Program-made: the position numbers and the translations under genes
Notes under the pieces: generated by a model
What the model saw: the letters and a program-made list of their open reading frames with translations, nothing else
Databases searched by the model: none
Told to the model about the DNA's origin: nothing
Shown here: positions 8,673 to 17,460 of the stretch, piece by piece
Position numbering within the stretch: the stretch's first letter is position 1
Layout: every line of letters begins with the position of its first letter
Origin: Bradyrhizobium sp. NAS96.2
GTDB lineage: Bacteria > Pseudomonadota > Alphaproteobacteria > Rhizobiales > Xanthobacteraceae
Length of the DNA stretch: 64,000 nucleotides
Direction: 5' to 3'
Assembly (NCBI RefSeq): GCF_001908235.1
Contig: NZ_LGHK01000066.1
Location: 1-64,000 of the forward strand

Positions 8673-9701
8673 TCAAAGCTGCAGCCGATCGGCAACGCGC
8701 CTGGCGATCTCCGCCGGCGCCTCGTCCGGGTAGGGATGCACCGAGCTGACGTTGATCTCGCCGAGCACGTAGCTGTCGCTCCCGTCGGCCTGGATGGGGC
8801 CGAGCAGGAAGTCGGCGTCCCAGATCGCGGGCAGGTCACCTCGCGCAATATCCAGCAGCGAGGTTAGCTGCGGCGTCCACTCATTTTCCATCAACCGACG
8901 CAGCCGCTGGAAGCGCGGGTCGGCATTGGACGTATAGAGCCGCGGCCCGGCCTCGGAACGTGCTGCCGGCGAGTCGACGAGAGCTTTGACTTTGTGATGG
9001 CCAAAGCCGGCGCAGCGATCGCCTGCCATATAGCAGCGCACGACGCCTTCGGTCAGGCGAGGCTGGAACGGTTGGTCGATCACACTGCCGTTTTCGAAAT
9101 ACTCGGCGCAGCGACGAAGGAAATCATCCAGCGTTAGTTCCTCTGGCGCGTCCTTGGTCGCGTCCAGCACCCTTATCATGGGGGAAGTCGGCAACCTCTC
9201 GACCTTCCAGACGCCTTGGCCTCCGTTACCCCGGTTGCGCTTGATCACGCGGGGACCTGTAGCGAGCCGCGGCGGCAACTCCGTGCGCATCGCCTCGGCG
9301 GTTTGATATAACGCCGTGTCGCTTCCCCATCCCATCGAGCGGGTACGATAGAGCACCTCCTTGGTGCCCATCTTGAGGATGACATCGGGATGGGCACTCA
9401 CCCAGGCGCCCCGAGCGGCGACGTCGCGCAGCAGGGCGTCGAGACTGACGCGATTTCGGCCGTCCTGGATTGGATTGACCCAGACGAGGACGCCGTCGAC
9501 CGCGAGCAATTGCCCGCGGACCTCCTCGGCAAAGCTTTCGTCGTAAATCGCCGGGCGGGCCTCTACGCCAGCCGCGGCAAGTGCTTCGAAGACGCGGACG
9601 AAGCGGCTGTTTTGTGGGGTCGTGTCCCGACGCACAGTTGCGTCGCCTCGCGAGAGGATAGCTATGGTGGGTCGGCGAGATGGTTGTCGTTCGGTGTCCA
9701 T
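8673..9701 (-). CDS. ATP-grasp protein (Cj0069-like)
   Basis: 342 residues. The start at 9701 (MDTERQPSRRPTIAIL) has GGAGC about eight bases upstream, better than the longer frame to 9809. ATP-grasp features: KMGTKEVLYRTRSMGWG, the nucleotide-binding strand GPRVIKRNRGNGGQGVWKV, and a late metal-binding acidic/Asn segment YVLGEINVSSVHPYP. It resembles the Cj0069 family, whose substrate is unknown to me. Its tight operon with FetAB suggests a ligase making or modifying something linked to metal export; this is inference. Confidence 0.8.
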   Translation of the reverse strand: MDTERQPSRRPTIAILSRGDATVRRDTTPQNSRFVRVFEALAAAGVEARPAIYDESFAEEVRGQLLAVDGVLVWVNPIQDGRNRVSLDALLRDVAARGAWVSAHPDVILKMGTKEVLYRTRSMGWGSDTALYQTAEAMRTELPPRLATGPRVIKRNRGNGGQGVWKVERLPTSPMIRVLDATKDAPEELTLDDFLRRCAEYFENGSVIDQPFQPRLTEGVVRCYMAGDRCAGFGHHKVKALVDSPAARSEAGPRLYTSNADPRFQRLRRLMENEWTPQLTSLLDIARGDLPAIWDADFLLGPIQADGSDSYVLGEINVSSVHPYPDEAPAEIARRVADRLQL

Positions 9702-9899
9702 GCGCAAGCTCCACGTGTTGCGTGCTGCGCAGAGCTTGGACCGAAGTCTCACGGGGAGTCTGCTTAATCCCCTCCAAGACATTCTACGGTGATCGTTCTG
9801 ACGGTTCAAGCTGGCGGCAAATGGTGCTCATTCAATGTCTGCTACCCGGTTCGGAGCGTGTCCCTGCGACCCGCGACCGCTTTCGGGATGGTTCCTAAG

Positions 9900-9915
9900 A
9901 AAGAATAAATTCTTT
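9900..9915. promoter_or_regulatory. palindromic operator candidate
   Basis: A perfect 7-2-7 inverted repeat AAAGAAT-AA-ATTCTTT lies in the divergent region between the ATP-grasp/FetAB operon and the chromate operon. A regulator-binding site is plausible. No regulator gene adjoins it. Confidence 0.35.
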
Positions 9916-9969
9916 GTGACGTTCTTTGGATGAGGGCTTGATCGAGCCCGACAATGCCGCGGTTGACAG

Positions 9970-9990
9970 CCCTGCCGGCAGGGTTTTTAT
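9970..9990 (+). terminator. hairpin with T-run upstream of the chrB-like gene
   Basis: CCCTGCCGGCAGGG is a 14-base palindrome followed by TTTTTAT, about 80 bases before the start at 10067. It could end transcription from upstream or act as an attenuator in the operon leader. Confidence 0.4.
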
Positions 9991-10066
9991 TCGAGTTTCG
10001 GGGATTTGCGATCTCCCCGCGAGGCGACATGCCCAAGAATCGCGTCCTGTTCACCAAGGGCGCAGC

Positions 10067-10884
10067 ATGTCTTCTTACACCTCAATTTCGACCGAGAAAC
10101 TCTCCCGTCTCGTCGGCACGGCCAGCGCGCCGGCGCTCATCGATGTTCGCATCGATGAAGACTTTTCGGCCGATCCACGACTGATACCGGGCGCGGTTCG
10201 TCGATCCCATCTCGATGTCCAAAACTGGGCCTCAAGCATGACCGGCCAGTCGGTCGTTGTCGTCTGCAACAGGGGCCAGAAGCTCAGTGAAGGCACGGCT
10301 GCCTGGCTCCGGTCCGCGAGCATTGCAGCTGAGGTCCTGGAGGGCGGTCACCGGGGCTGGGCGGCGGCAGAATTACCGACCGTCCCCGCCGATAGGATTC
10401 CGAAACGCGACGGTCGGGGCCGCACGGTCTGGGTGACGCGCTCGCGTCCCAAGCTCGATCGCATCGCGTGCCCGTGGCTGATCCGCCGCTTCATCGATCC
10501 CACTGCGGTGTTCCTCTATGTCACGGCCTCGGAAGTCCCGGATGTCGCCGAACGCTTCGGCGCCACGCCGTTCGACATCGAGAACGTGTACTGGAGCCAT
10601 CGTGGTGAACTCTGCACCTTCGATGTGATGGTGAAGGAGTTGTGCCTCTCGACACCGGCGCTGGAGCGGCTGGCTACCATGGCGCGCGCCGCCGACACCG
10701 CACGGCCCCATCTCTCTCCGGAAGCGTCCGGCTTGCTCGCAGCCTCGCTCGGATTGTCGCGCATGTTCGACGACGATCTCGAACAGCTGAGTGCCGGCAT
10801 GCTGCTGTACGACGCATTCTACCGCTGGTGCCGCGACGCGACCAAGGAGACCACAACTGGCCGACCAACAAGGTCAAGGCGTGA
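10067..10884 (+). CDS. rhodanese-ChrB chromate resistance protein (frameshifted near 3' end)
   Basis: The N-terminal ~110 residues are a rhodanese domain with active-site Cys67 in VVVVCNRGQKLSEG. Residues from about 120 are a ChrB-type domain (RPKLDRIACPWLIRRFIDP through LLYDAFYRWCRD). The sensible ending HNWPTNKVKA and TGA at 10882-10884 is in another frame. One base, probably a C, is missing near 10851. As written, the frame reads on to 11131 through the next gene with unrelated sequence. The start at 10067 precedes MSSYTSISTEKL. ChrB proteins sense or support chromate export. It heads an operon that includes chrA. Confidence 0.8.
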
Positions 10885-10932
10885 CCTACGTCGGACACTT
10901 CACCTGGGGCAGGGACAACCAGGAGAACGATC

Positions 10933-11166
10933 ATGCGGAAACACGCACTTTTGTCTGCAACGCTGTTGCTCGCCATCGCCAGCGGCAGCCCGCCAGCGCA
11001 CGCACTCACCCAGGATGAGCTCATCGCCAAAATTCAGGCGGCCGGTTACTCGAAGGTCCGCGACGTCAAGTCGACTGCCGAGGGCACGACTGCAATGGCG
11101 GTCAAGGACGGCAAGCAAGTCCACCTCGTGATCGACAGCAGCGGCCAGATCAAGCAGCGGGATTGA
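10933..11166 (+). CDS. periplasmic PepSY-domain protein
   Basis: 77 residues. A signal peptide (about residues 1-24, ending PPAHA) is followed by one PepSY unit, LTQDELIAKIQAAGYSKVRD and the closing VHLVIDSSGQIKQ. Small periplasmic PepSY proteins may bind or inhibit partners; the target is unknown. It starts 48 bases after the restored chrB stop and eight bases before the next gene. Confidence 0.85.
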   Translation: MRKHALLSATLLLAIASGSPPAHALTQDELIAKIQAAGYSKVRDVKSTAEGTTAMAVKDGKQVHLVIDSSGQIKQRD

Positions 11167-11173
11167 GCTCACA

Positions 11174-11512
11174 ATGACGAATCTGAGAACGATTGCCTGG
11201 CTGACGTGTCTGCTGCCAGGCGTAGCCCTGTCGGCACCAGCCAACGAAGCGGCCGTGCAGCAGGAGCCGATCGCAGCGCTGACCGTCGGCGCAGTCGCTC
11301 GACCGCCCGCGACCGAAACGTTGCGTGGTGTGGTCAATAGCGTCGACCAGAGCCAAAACATCATCGAGATTCGGCTATCCACGGACAGGGAGGAGGGTTT
11401 CAAGGTGCAGGACGGCCTGATCTTCGACGCTGTCCGCTTTGGCGATCCCGTCACGATTTCGGTGCAAACCATCTCAGGCGCACGAACCATCGTGCGCCTG
11501 TTGAAGGAATAG
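11174..11512 (+). CDS. periplasmic CusF/DUF1344-like protein
   Basis: 112 residues. A signal peptide ends near SAPA (residue ~23). The C-terminal half looks like a small beta-barrel: LRGVVNSVDQSQNIIEIRL, then VRFGDPVTISVQT. This pattern resembles CusF/DUF1344 periplasmic proteins, but the Met/His metal ligands of CusF are not evident, so copper binding is not claimed. Third gene of the chromate-type operon. Confidence 0.6.
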   Translation: MTNLRTIAWLTCLLPGVALSAPANEAAVQQEPIAALTVGAVARPPATETLRGVVNSVDQSQNIIEIRLSTDREEGFKVQDGLIFDAVRFGDPVTISVQTISGARTIVRLLKE

Positions 11513-11582
11513 GAAGGCGGGGGCCTTTCGCCGCCGCGGCGATCGCGCCCCGGCTTCCGAACCACCTGCAAGGAGGAATTCA

Positions 11583-12527
11583 ATGCGAAAAACAATCTCG
11601 GCTTTCATTGGCGCCGGCTGCTGCCTGCTTGCCTCGACCGCCATTGGGCAGACCTTCGACTGGAAAATCTTCAGCGAGCCATTCATCGCGTCGGCGCGAG
11701 CGCAGAGCGTCGACTGGCAGAAGACTGACGAAACCTTGGGCCGCAAGGCTGCCGTCTCGGACGACGTGCATCGCTATGGATTTGCGCGCACTGACCTCTC
11801 GGTGACCCTGGATGGCGTCACCATCAAGCCCGCCTTGGCGCTTGGCGGCTGGGTGGCGTTCAAGCCGGCGCATGGTGGCGTCATGGTGATGGGCGATCTG
11901 GTGCTGCTGGAGACCGAGATCAATCCGGTGATGGCCAAGATGATCGCGGGTGGACTCGAGATTACGGCCGTTCACAATCATCTGCTGCGCGCCAGTCCCG
12001 CAACCTTCTACATGCACGTCGCTGGCCACGGCGATCCCGCCAAAATCGCCGCGGCGATCCGTGACGGGCTCGCCGAAAGCAGGACACCGCTGACGAGTTC
12101 GCCTCCGGCAAGCCCGCCTCCCGCGATCGATCTGGACACGGCGCAGCTCGACCAGATCATCGGTGTTAAGGGGCAGGCCAATGGCGGTGTCTATCAGTTC
12201 GGCGTCAAACGGACTGACCCGATCAAGGAAGCCGGCGTGCTGCTCACCCCGGTCGGTCCAATGGGCGTCGCAACCGGGATCAACTTCCAGCCGACCGGCG
12301 GCGGCAAGGCCGCGATCACCGGCGACTTCGTGCTGACCGGCGAGGAGGTCAATCCCGTGATCACGGCGCTGCGCACGCATGGCATCGAGGTGACGGCGCT
12401 GCACAGCCACATGCTCGATGAGGAGCCGCGGCTGTTCTTCATGCACTTCTGGGCCAATGACGATGCCATCAAGCTCGCCAAGGGTCTGCGCGCTGCGCTG
12501 GACAAGACCGCAAGCGCCAAAGGGTGA
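11583..12527 (+). CDS. exported protein with two DUF1259 (LppY/LpqO) domains
   Basis: 314 residues with a signal peptide (about 1-22). Two homologous halves follow. The first has GVMVMGDLVLLETEINPVM and ITAVHNHLLRASPATFYMHV; the second has FVLTGEEVNPVITALRTHGI and VTALHSHMLDEEPRLFFMHF. Each repeats an H-x-H and a later MH, possible metal ligands. The family often sits near chromate genes; its activity is unknown. A good AAGGAGG precedes the ATG. Confidence 0.85.
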   Translation: MRKTISAFIGAGCCLLASTAIGQTFDWKIFSEPFIASARAQSVDWQKTDETLGRKAAVSDDVHRYGFARTDLSVTLDGVTIKPALALGGWVAFKPAHGGVMVMGDLVLLETEINPVMAKMIAGGLEITAVHNHLLRASPATFYMHVAGHGDPAKIAAAIRDGLAESRTPLTSSPPASPPPAIDLDTAQLDQIIGVKGQANGGVYQFGVKRTDPIKEAGVLLTPVGPMGVATGINFQPTGGGKAAITGDFVLTGEEVNPVITALRTHGIEVTALHSHMLDEEPRLFFMHFWANDDAIKLAKGLRAALDKTASAKG

Positions 12528-12549
12528 CGCGACAAAGGGGGATCAAGCG

Positions 12550-12729
12550 ATGCGAACGGTCATGATCGTGTTCATGTTTGCAGCCGGATTTCTGGCGAGC
12601 ATGGACGCTGCTATCGGCGAGTCCAGCTGCAAGGTCTGCGCCGATCAGCAGAAGGCCTGCATGAAGAATTACGCGGGACCGACCTGCAAATCCGAGTATC
12701 AGATGTGCATGAAGTCCTGCAAGAAATGA
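12550..12729 (+). CDS. small secreted Cys-rich protein
   Basis: 59 residues. The signal peptide ends near residue 23 (AIGES). The mature part has six cysteines in CKVCADQQKACMKNYAG, PTCKSEYQMC and MKSC, so disulfides or metal binding are likely. Its TGA overlaps the ATG of the next gene (ATGA at 12726-12729). Confidence 0.75.
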   Translation: MRTVMIVFMFAAGFLASMDAAIGESSCKVCADQQKACMKNYAGPTCKSEYQMCMKSCKK

Positions 12730-13115
12730 CAGCAGCGGTCGCCCGCATCGGGATGCCTCCGATACTGGCCGTTCTTGCCGTGTTGGCCGGCGGTCTAGCG
12801 TCGGACTACGCGGCCGCAGCGGACGCGCGGAAGCTCTCTGGCGCACAGATCAAAGCCAGATTTGCGGGAATGCAGCTCACGGATGAGGTGCATTATCGCT
12901 TCGTCTACGAGCGGGACGGCACGCTGAGAAGCTATTCGATGGGAACGAAGAAGGTCGGAAAATGGTCCATCGAAAAGGACGAGCTGTACCTTTGGCTCGG
13001 CGAGAATGATGACGGCTGTTACGCGGTGACGCTCAGGGGCGAGCGTCTGGAATTGGTGCCATCAGGGCTCGGGGTTGCATTCGACGGAATCGTCGAACCC
13101 GCAGATCACAACTAA
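12726..13115 (+). CDS. exported hypothetical protein
   Basis: 129 residues. The ATG at 12726 overlaps the previous stop, indicating coupling; the longer start at 12705 is rejected. The N-terminus is hydrophobic (PPILAVLAVLAGGLASDYAA), consistent with a signal peptide. The mature part (LSGAQIKARFAGMQLTDEVH, KVGKWSIEKDELYLWLGE) resembles small exported domains of about 90 residues with a buried Trp pattern. Role unknown; inside the chromate-type operon. Confidence 0.7.
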   Translation: MTAAVARIGMPPILAVLAVLAGGLASDYAAAADARKLSGAQIKARFAGMQLTDEVHYRFVYERDGTLRSYSMGTKKVGKWSIEKDELYLWLGENDDGCYAVTLRGERLELVPSGLGVAFDGIVEPADHN

Positions 13116-13127
13116 CGGGGCAAGACT

Positions 13128-14309
13128 GTGACGACGACAACGACAACCGAACGCGGTGGAATGGGCGAACTCGTCCGCTATTTTCTGCGGCTGGGCTTTC
13201 TCGGCTTCGGCGGGCCTGTCGCGCTGGTCGGCCAGATGGAGCGCGAGCTGGTCGATGACAAGAAGTGGCTGACCAAGGAGCAGATGCGCGAGGCCATCGC
13301 TATCTGCCAGTCGCTCCCAGGGCCGCTCGCGATCCAGGTCGGCATCTTCATTGCGTATCTGCGCTGCGGCTTCTGGGGGGCGTGGGCTGGCGGCTGGGCC
13401 TTCATCCTGCCGAACTTCGTCATCGTCGCCGCGCTCGGCGCGCTCTACGTCTACCTGGGAGACCTACAGCCGGTCACCGCCGTCTTCTACGGCGTCAGCC
13501 CGGCGGTGATCGCGCTGATCCTGCATTCCTGCTACCGGCTCGCCAAGCTCGGTATGGAGGATTGGCTGCAATGGGCGATTGCCGCGGTTTGCCTGGCCGT
13601 GACCGTGATCCTGCAGGCCGAGGTCGCGCTGCTGTTCATCGGGGCCGGGATCGTCGGCATCATCTATTACGGCAACATCAAGCGTCCGCCGGTCGCCCTG
13701 CAACTCGCGGTGATTCCGGCCGCGGCGCCCGCGGCTGCCCCGGTTGTGACCGGTTCGACGCTGGGCAAGCTACTGCTGTTTTTCCTCAAGGCGGGCTCGC
13801 TCACCTTCGGCAGCGGCCTCGTCATCGTTCCCTTCCTCGAGCAGGGGCTCGTCCAGCAATATGGCTGGCTCAACGAGCGCGAATTCCTGGTGGCCGTTGC
13901 GATCGGCATGATGAGCCCCGGGCCGGTCGTGATCACCGCAACCTTTGTCGGCTATCTCGTCGCAGGATTTTGGGGCTCGCTGATCTCCACCATCGGCATC
14001 TTCCTGCCGTCCTTCCTGATCGTCCTGATCGTGGCGCCTCTGCTGGCGCGGCACCGGAAGAATCCGAACGTGCAGGGGTTTGTGAGAGGCGCCTATGCGG
14101 CGGCGATCGGAACGATTCTTGGCGCGTGCTTCCTTCTCGGCAAGGTCGCGATCGGCGACTGGCTGACCGCGTTCGTCGGAATCCTTTCGCTCGCGGTGTT
14201 GTTCCGTTGGAAGGTCAACAACCCCTTGCTCATCGTCGTCACGGCGATGGTCGGGCTAGTTGCCTATCCGATCCTGCAGCCGGCATGGGTGCTGACCGGG
14301 CTGAAATGA
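13128..14309 (+). CDS. chrA: chromate transporter ChrA
   Basis: 393 residues, long-chain (two-domain) CHR transporter. The first half has LRLGFLGFGGPVALVGQM and the signature QSLPGPLAIQVGIF. The second half repeats it with LKAGSLTFGSGLVIVPFL and MMSPGPVVITATFVGYLVAG. About ten membrane segments. It exports chromate from the cytoplasm in characterised relatives. GTG start at 13128, 12 bases after the previous stop. The ChrB domain at the head of the operon supports this assignment. Confidence 0.95.
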   Translation: MTTTTTTERGGMGELVRYFLRLGFLGFGGPVALVGQMERELVDDKKWLTKEQMREAIAICQSLPGPLAIQVGIFIAYLRCGFWGAWAGGWAFILPNFVIVAALGALYVYLGDLQPVTAVFYGVSPAVIALILHSCYRLAKLGMEDWLQWAIAAVCLAVTVILQAEVALLFIGAGIVGIIYYGNIKRPPVALQLAVIPAAAPAAAPVVTGSTLGKLLLFFLKAGSLTFGSGLVIVPFLEQGLVQQYGWLNEREFLVAVAIGMMSPGPVVITATFVGYLVAGFWGSLISTIGIFLPSFLIVLIVAPLLARHRKNPNVQGFVRGAYAAAIGTILGACFLLGKVAIGDWLTAFVGILSLAVLFRWKVNNPLLIVVTAMVGLVAYPILQPAWVLTGLK

Positions 14310-14313
14310 GGTC

Positions 14314-15738
14314 ATGACGATGCGGACACTGGGAAGGGACGTCTTGATATGGTTGCGCCTTGCAGCCGTTTCCTGTGCGCTCCTGATGTCACTGGTTCCA
14401 TCCGCGCGGGCGGACGAGGCGAACACGATAGTCTTCGTCTGCCAGCACGGCGTGGTGAACAGCCAGATGGCCGCGGCCTATTTCAACAAGGCGGCGCAGG
14501 AGCGCGGTCTGCCATTCAGGGCCGTCTCGCGCGGCATCGACCTCTATCGGTCGGTGCCGGTACGGGTTCAGGACGGCCTCGCGCTCGATGGCCTGGAGGT
14601 GGCCAATCCGCCGCAGCAAATGACCATGGACGACGCCGCCGCGGCGGGCCGGGTTGTGGCCTTTGATCAGGTCCCGGCGGAGCAGCGGGGGGAGGCCAAC
14701 GTAACTTACTGGTCGGGCATTCCACTTGGCATCAACGATTATGAAGCAACCCGCGACCAGATCGTTCAGCGCATCGACGCGCTTATTCCGACACTGACGG
14801 CTGCAGCTCAACCGGCAGAAGACAAGGCGCCTCTCCAACTCGAGATAAAAATCTTGCTCGGAGAGGTGCGTGGCCGAATCGATCATTTGGCCGTCGACCT
14901 GAAGCGACAGCGATTGTTCGTGGCCGAGCTTGGCAATGACAGCATCGCTATCGTCGATCTCGCCGCCCACAGCCTGTTCCGAACGATTGCCGGTATGGAT
15001 CAACCCCAGGGCGTCGGCTATGAGCCCTCGAGCGACACCCTGTATGTCGCCAATGCTCGCGACGGATCGGTACGGCTGTTCGAGGGCAACGACTACAAGG
15101 CGATCGGCCGGATAGAACTCGGCAGCGACGCGGATAACATCCGGATCGATACGGCGGCCAGGCGCGTGGTGGTCGGTTATGGCGATGGTGGCCTCGCCGT
15201 CCTCGATCCGTCGACCCGCGCCCACGTTCGTAACATGCCGCTGCGGGCGCATCCGGAGAGCTTCCAGATAGAGCCGGACAGTGGACGCATCTTTGTCAAC
15301 CTGCCTGAGGTGCGTGCGGTCGCAGTGGTGGAAGGCGCCTCCGGGAAGCTGCTCGCCAGCTGGCCCTTGGACAAGGGCGGCAATTACGCGATGACCGTCG
15401 ATCGCAGCCGTGGTCGTGTCCTTCTGGCATACCGCAGTCCCGCTGAATTGGCTGGCTTCTCGATGGACGGAAAACTGGTGGCGCATGCGGAAACATGCGG
15501 CGACGTCGACGATCTCTTCGTCGATGCAAAGCGGGAGCGCGTCTATGTGAGCTGCGGCGCCGGATACGTCGATGTCTTTGAAATCGATGGATCGGCCTAT
15601 CGACGCGCCGCACGCTTGCCAACGGCAACGGGCGCGCGAACGTCGCTCTTCGTGCCGGAGATGGATCGCTTATTTGTGGCAGTCCGTACGGGCCCCGCTG
15701 GGCCGGCGGCGATCTGGGTGTTCAAGCCAATGCCTTGA
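14314..15738 (+). CDS. exported LMW-phosphatase-like / beta-propeller fusion
   Basis: 474 residues with a signal peptide (about 1-33, ending ARA). Residues 38-165 resemble the low-molecular-weight phosphatase/arsenate reductase fold: IVFVCQHGVVNSQMAAAYF, later WSGIPLGINDYEATRDQIV. The usual CX5R loop reads C43-QHGVV-N49-S50, so the catalytic arginine is replaced. Residues about 170-474 are YVTN/YncE-type propeller blades (TLYVANARDGSVRLFEG, RIFVNLPEVRAVAVVEG). Starts five bases after chrA. Probably a periplasmic binding or sensor protein rather than a phosphatase. Confidence 0.8.
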   Translation: MTMRTLGRDVLIWLRLAAVSCALLMSLVPSARADEANTIVFVCQHGVVNSQMAAAYFNKAAQERGLPFRAVSRGIDLYRSVPVRVQDGLALDGLEVANPPQQMTMDDAAAAGRVVAFDQVPAEQRGEANVTYWSGIPLGINDYEATRDQIVQRIDALIPTLTAAAQPAEDKAPLQLEIKILLGEVRGRIDHLAVDLKRQRLFVAELGNDSIAIVDLAAHSLFRTIAGMDQPQGVGYEPSSDTLYVANARDGSVRLFEGNDYKAIGRIELGSDADNIRIDTAARRVVVGYGDGGLAVLDPSTRAHVRNMPLRAHPESFQIEPDSGRIFVNLPEVRAVAVVEGASGKLLASWPLDKGGNYAMTVDRSRGRVLLAYRSPAELAGFSMDGKLVAHAETCGDVDDLFVDAKRERVYVSCGAGYVDVFEIDGSAYRRAARLPTATGARTSLFVPEMDRLFVAVRTGPAGPAAIWVFKPMP

Positions 15739-15748
15739 AGTCGATTTC

Positions 15749-16576
15749 ATGGGGAGACGGCGCATGTGCAGATGTGGCCAAAGCCCTGGCAGGTCCCCGG
15801 GATACCTTGCGCGGGGCAGCATTGTCGCGTTCGGCCTGCTCGTCCTGTCCGCCCCCGCAGCCGCCTATCGTCCTTTCGACGGGACCGATGCTGCTGTCGC
15901 AAAGAAAGGGGAGATGGAGATCGAACTGCAACCCTCGGGACGTTTGCGCGATCAGAGCGGGACTAGCCTGATCGCACCGGCCGCGGTCATCAACTACGGA
16001 CTGACCGAGGATTGGGAGGCCGTCTTCGAAGGCCAGGAGCAAACGCCTCTCTCGCCGAGCGGTCCGACGACCCTGACGGCCGCCGGCGCATTTCTCAAGC
16101 ATGTGGTCGTGCCGGGCAGCCTGCAGGACAAGACGGGTCCCAGCATCGCGACAGAATTTGGCGTTCTCCTTCCCGATAGCACCGGCAGCTCAGGTGTCGG
16201 CGCCAGCTTCGCCACGATCGTCTCGCAGCGCTGGGATTGGGGCACCGTCCACCTGAATGCCGAGACAGCCGTGACCCGCGACCATCATGGCGACGTCTTC
16301 CTGGGCGCGATCATTGAAGGCCCTTCAACGTGGACGGTCCGCCCGGTTGCCGAGCTCTTTTACGAGAACGAGTTTGGTAAGCAGGAGACGGTCTCCGGAC
16401 TCGTCGGGCTTATCTATCGCGTGCGGGACGATCTCAGCTTCGACGTCGCATTCCGCCACGCGCTCACCGGCGGACACCCGGTGAATGAAGTTCGCGCGGG
16501 CCTAACCTTCGGTTTTCCGCTGTCCTTCTTCGAAGGTCATGCAGCGCGGCAGTCGTCGCCGATGCCGTCGAGATAG
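15749..16576 (+). CDS. outer-membrane-type exported protein
   Basis: 275 residues. Start at 15749 (MGRRRMCRCGQ), followed by a hydrophobic stretch GSIVAFGLLVLSAPAAAYRP that looks like a signal peptide. The mature part has alternating beta-strand patterns (GVLLPDSTGSSGVGASFATI, WDWGTVHLNAETAVTRDHHG) ending in a strand FGFPLSFF, like small transporter-like beta barrels. Last gene of the chromate-type operon, ten bases after the propeller gene. Confidence 0.7.
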   Translation: MGRRRMCRCGQSPGRSPGYLARGSIVAFGLLVLSAPAAAYRPFDGTDAAVAKKGEMEIELQPSGRLRDQSGTSLIAPAAVINYGLTEDWEAVFEGQEQTPLSPSGPTTLTAAGAFLKHVVVPGSLQDKTGPSIATEFGVLLPDSTGSSGVGASFATIVSQRWDWGTVHLNAETAVTRDHHGDVFLGAIIEGPSTWTVRPVAELFYENEFGKQETVSGLVGLIYRVRDDLSFDVAFRHALTGGHPVNEVRAGLTFGFPLSFFEGHAARQSSPMPSR

Positions 16577-16688
16577 CTTACTGGCGATCCGGGGTCGTTG
16601 GATGGGCTCGCCAATCGCGGCCGAGAAGCGACATGGCTCTAGGGTATCCGCGCTAGATAACGGGCAACGGCTGAGACATTCGTCCAAC

Positions 16689-16916
16689 TCAGATGGCAAC
16701 TCCGGCCAGCAAGAAAGCGCCGCCAAGCGCGACCATCACAAGTCCAGGCCAATTCGATTTGATGCCGAAGCCGCTAGCCGGCCTTTCAGGCTCCAGCGTG
16801 CCACGCCCGGAGCGAAGCCACCTTCCACCGCTCAGTCGGCCTCGCCAGATTGGCTGATATGCCATCTGGAGCACGCCGCCGAAAACAAGGAGCACACCAA
16901 GCCATATGAGGGTCAT
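16689..16916 (-). CDS. small membrane protein
   Basis: 75 residues with two hydrophobic segments (TLIWLGVLLVFGGVLQMAY and WPGLVMVALGGAFLLAGVAI) around a basic loop. A perfect AGGAGG lies seven bases before the ATG at 16916, which fixes the start. No family recognised. Confidence 0.7.
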   Translation of the reverse strand: MTLIWLGVLLVFGGVLQMAYQPIWRGRLSGGRWLRSGRGTLEPERPASGFGIKSNWPGLVMVALGGAFLLAGVAI

Positions 16917-17068
16917 GCTCGCCTCCTGCAGCTGTGAATGCCAACAGGTTGCTCCGCCGGGAACCGTGGTCCGTTCAACGTCTTTCGCCGCTCTCGGAAT
17001 TAGAACGATCTTCAAAACCGTCGGACGCGCCAGCGGGCCGCACATAGGCTGGGGATCACGCATCCAGC

Positions 17069-17245
17069 TCAGTCGTCGTCTGGCTCGCGCACGACCGGCG
17101 ATTCGTCGGTTCTGTTCTCGTCGTCGTCTTGCTCTTCGTCCTCTTCGTCGTCATCCGGATCTCGGGGTGGCATCGTATTGCCCATGATAGCGAAGACATG
17201 CCGCTCGATCCTGGTAGAAACTACCTCGGGGAGTTGTTGGGTCAT
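17069..17245 (-). CDS. small acidic hypothetical protein
   Basis: 58 residues. Ordered N-terminus MTQQLPEVVSTRIERHVFA, then a highly acidic tail (DPDDDEEDEEQDDDEN). GAGGAGC lies just upstream of the ATG at 17245. Similar tails occur in small stress proteins; no function assigned. Confidence 0.6.
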   Translation of the reverse strand: MTQQLPEVVSTRIERHVFAIMGNTMPPRDPDDDEEDEEQDDDENRTDESPVVREPDDD

Positions 17246-17460
17246 GTTGTTGCTCCTCGGATGCGACCCCGGGGGCACTTTACCCCTTTTTCGGAGGGGC
17301 AAACACGGAATTGGCGACCGGGGTGGAAGAGGATCCCGGTCAGACGACCTTTGCTTTGGGGCGGCATACCAATCTGATACCCGCCGTGAACGGCGACTCT
17401 TTCGGCTCGGCGCCGCAGGGCGGGAGAGGCCTTCGCTGGAGAGCGGGGCCGCGGCGGGAT

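Noticed and set aside
11580..12446. 288-codon minus-strand frame opposite the DUF1259 gene
   Set aside because: The plus-strand gene has a signal peptide, two recognisable domains and a ribosome-binding site; the opposite frame has none.
14389..15486. 365-codon minus-strand frame opposite the phosphatase-like/propeller gene
   Set aside because: A GC-rich shadow without a domain; the plus-strand gene is in an operon with chrA.
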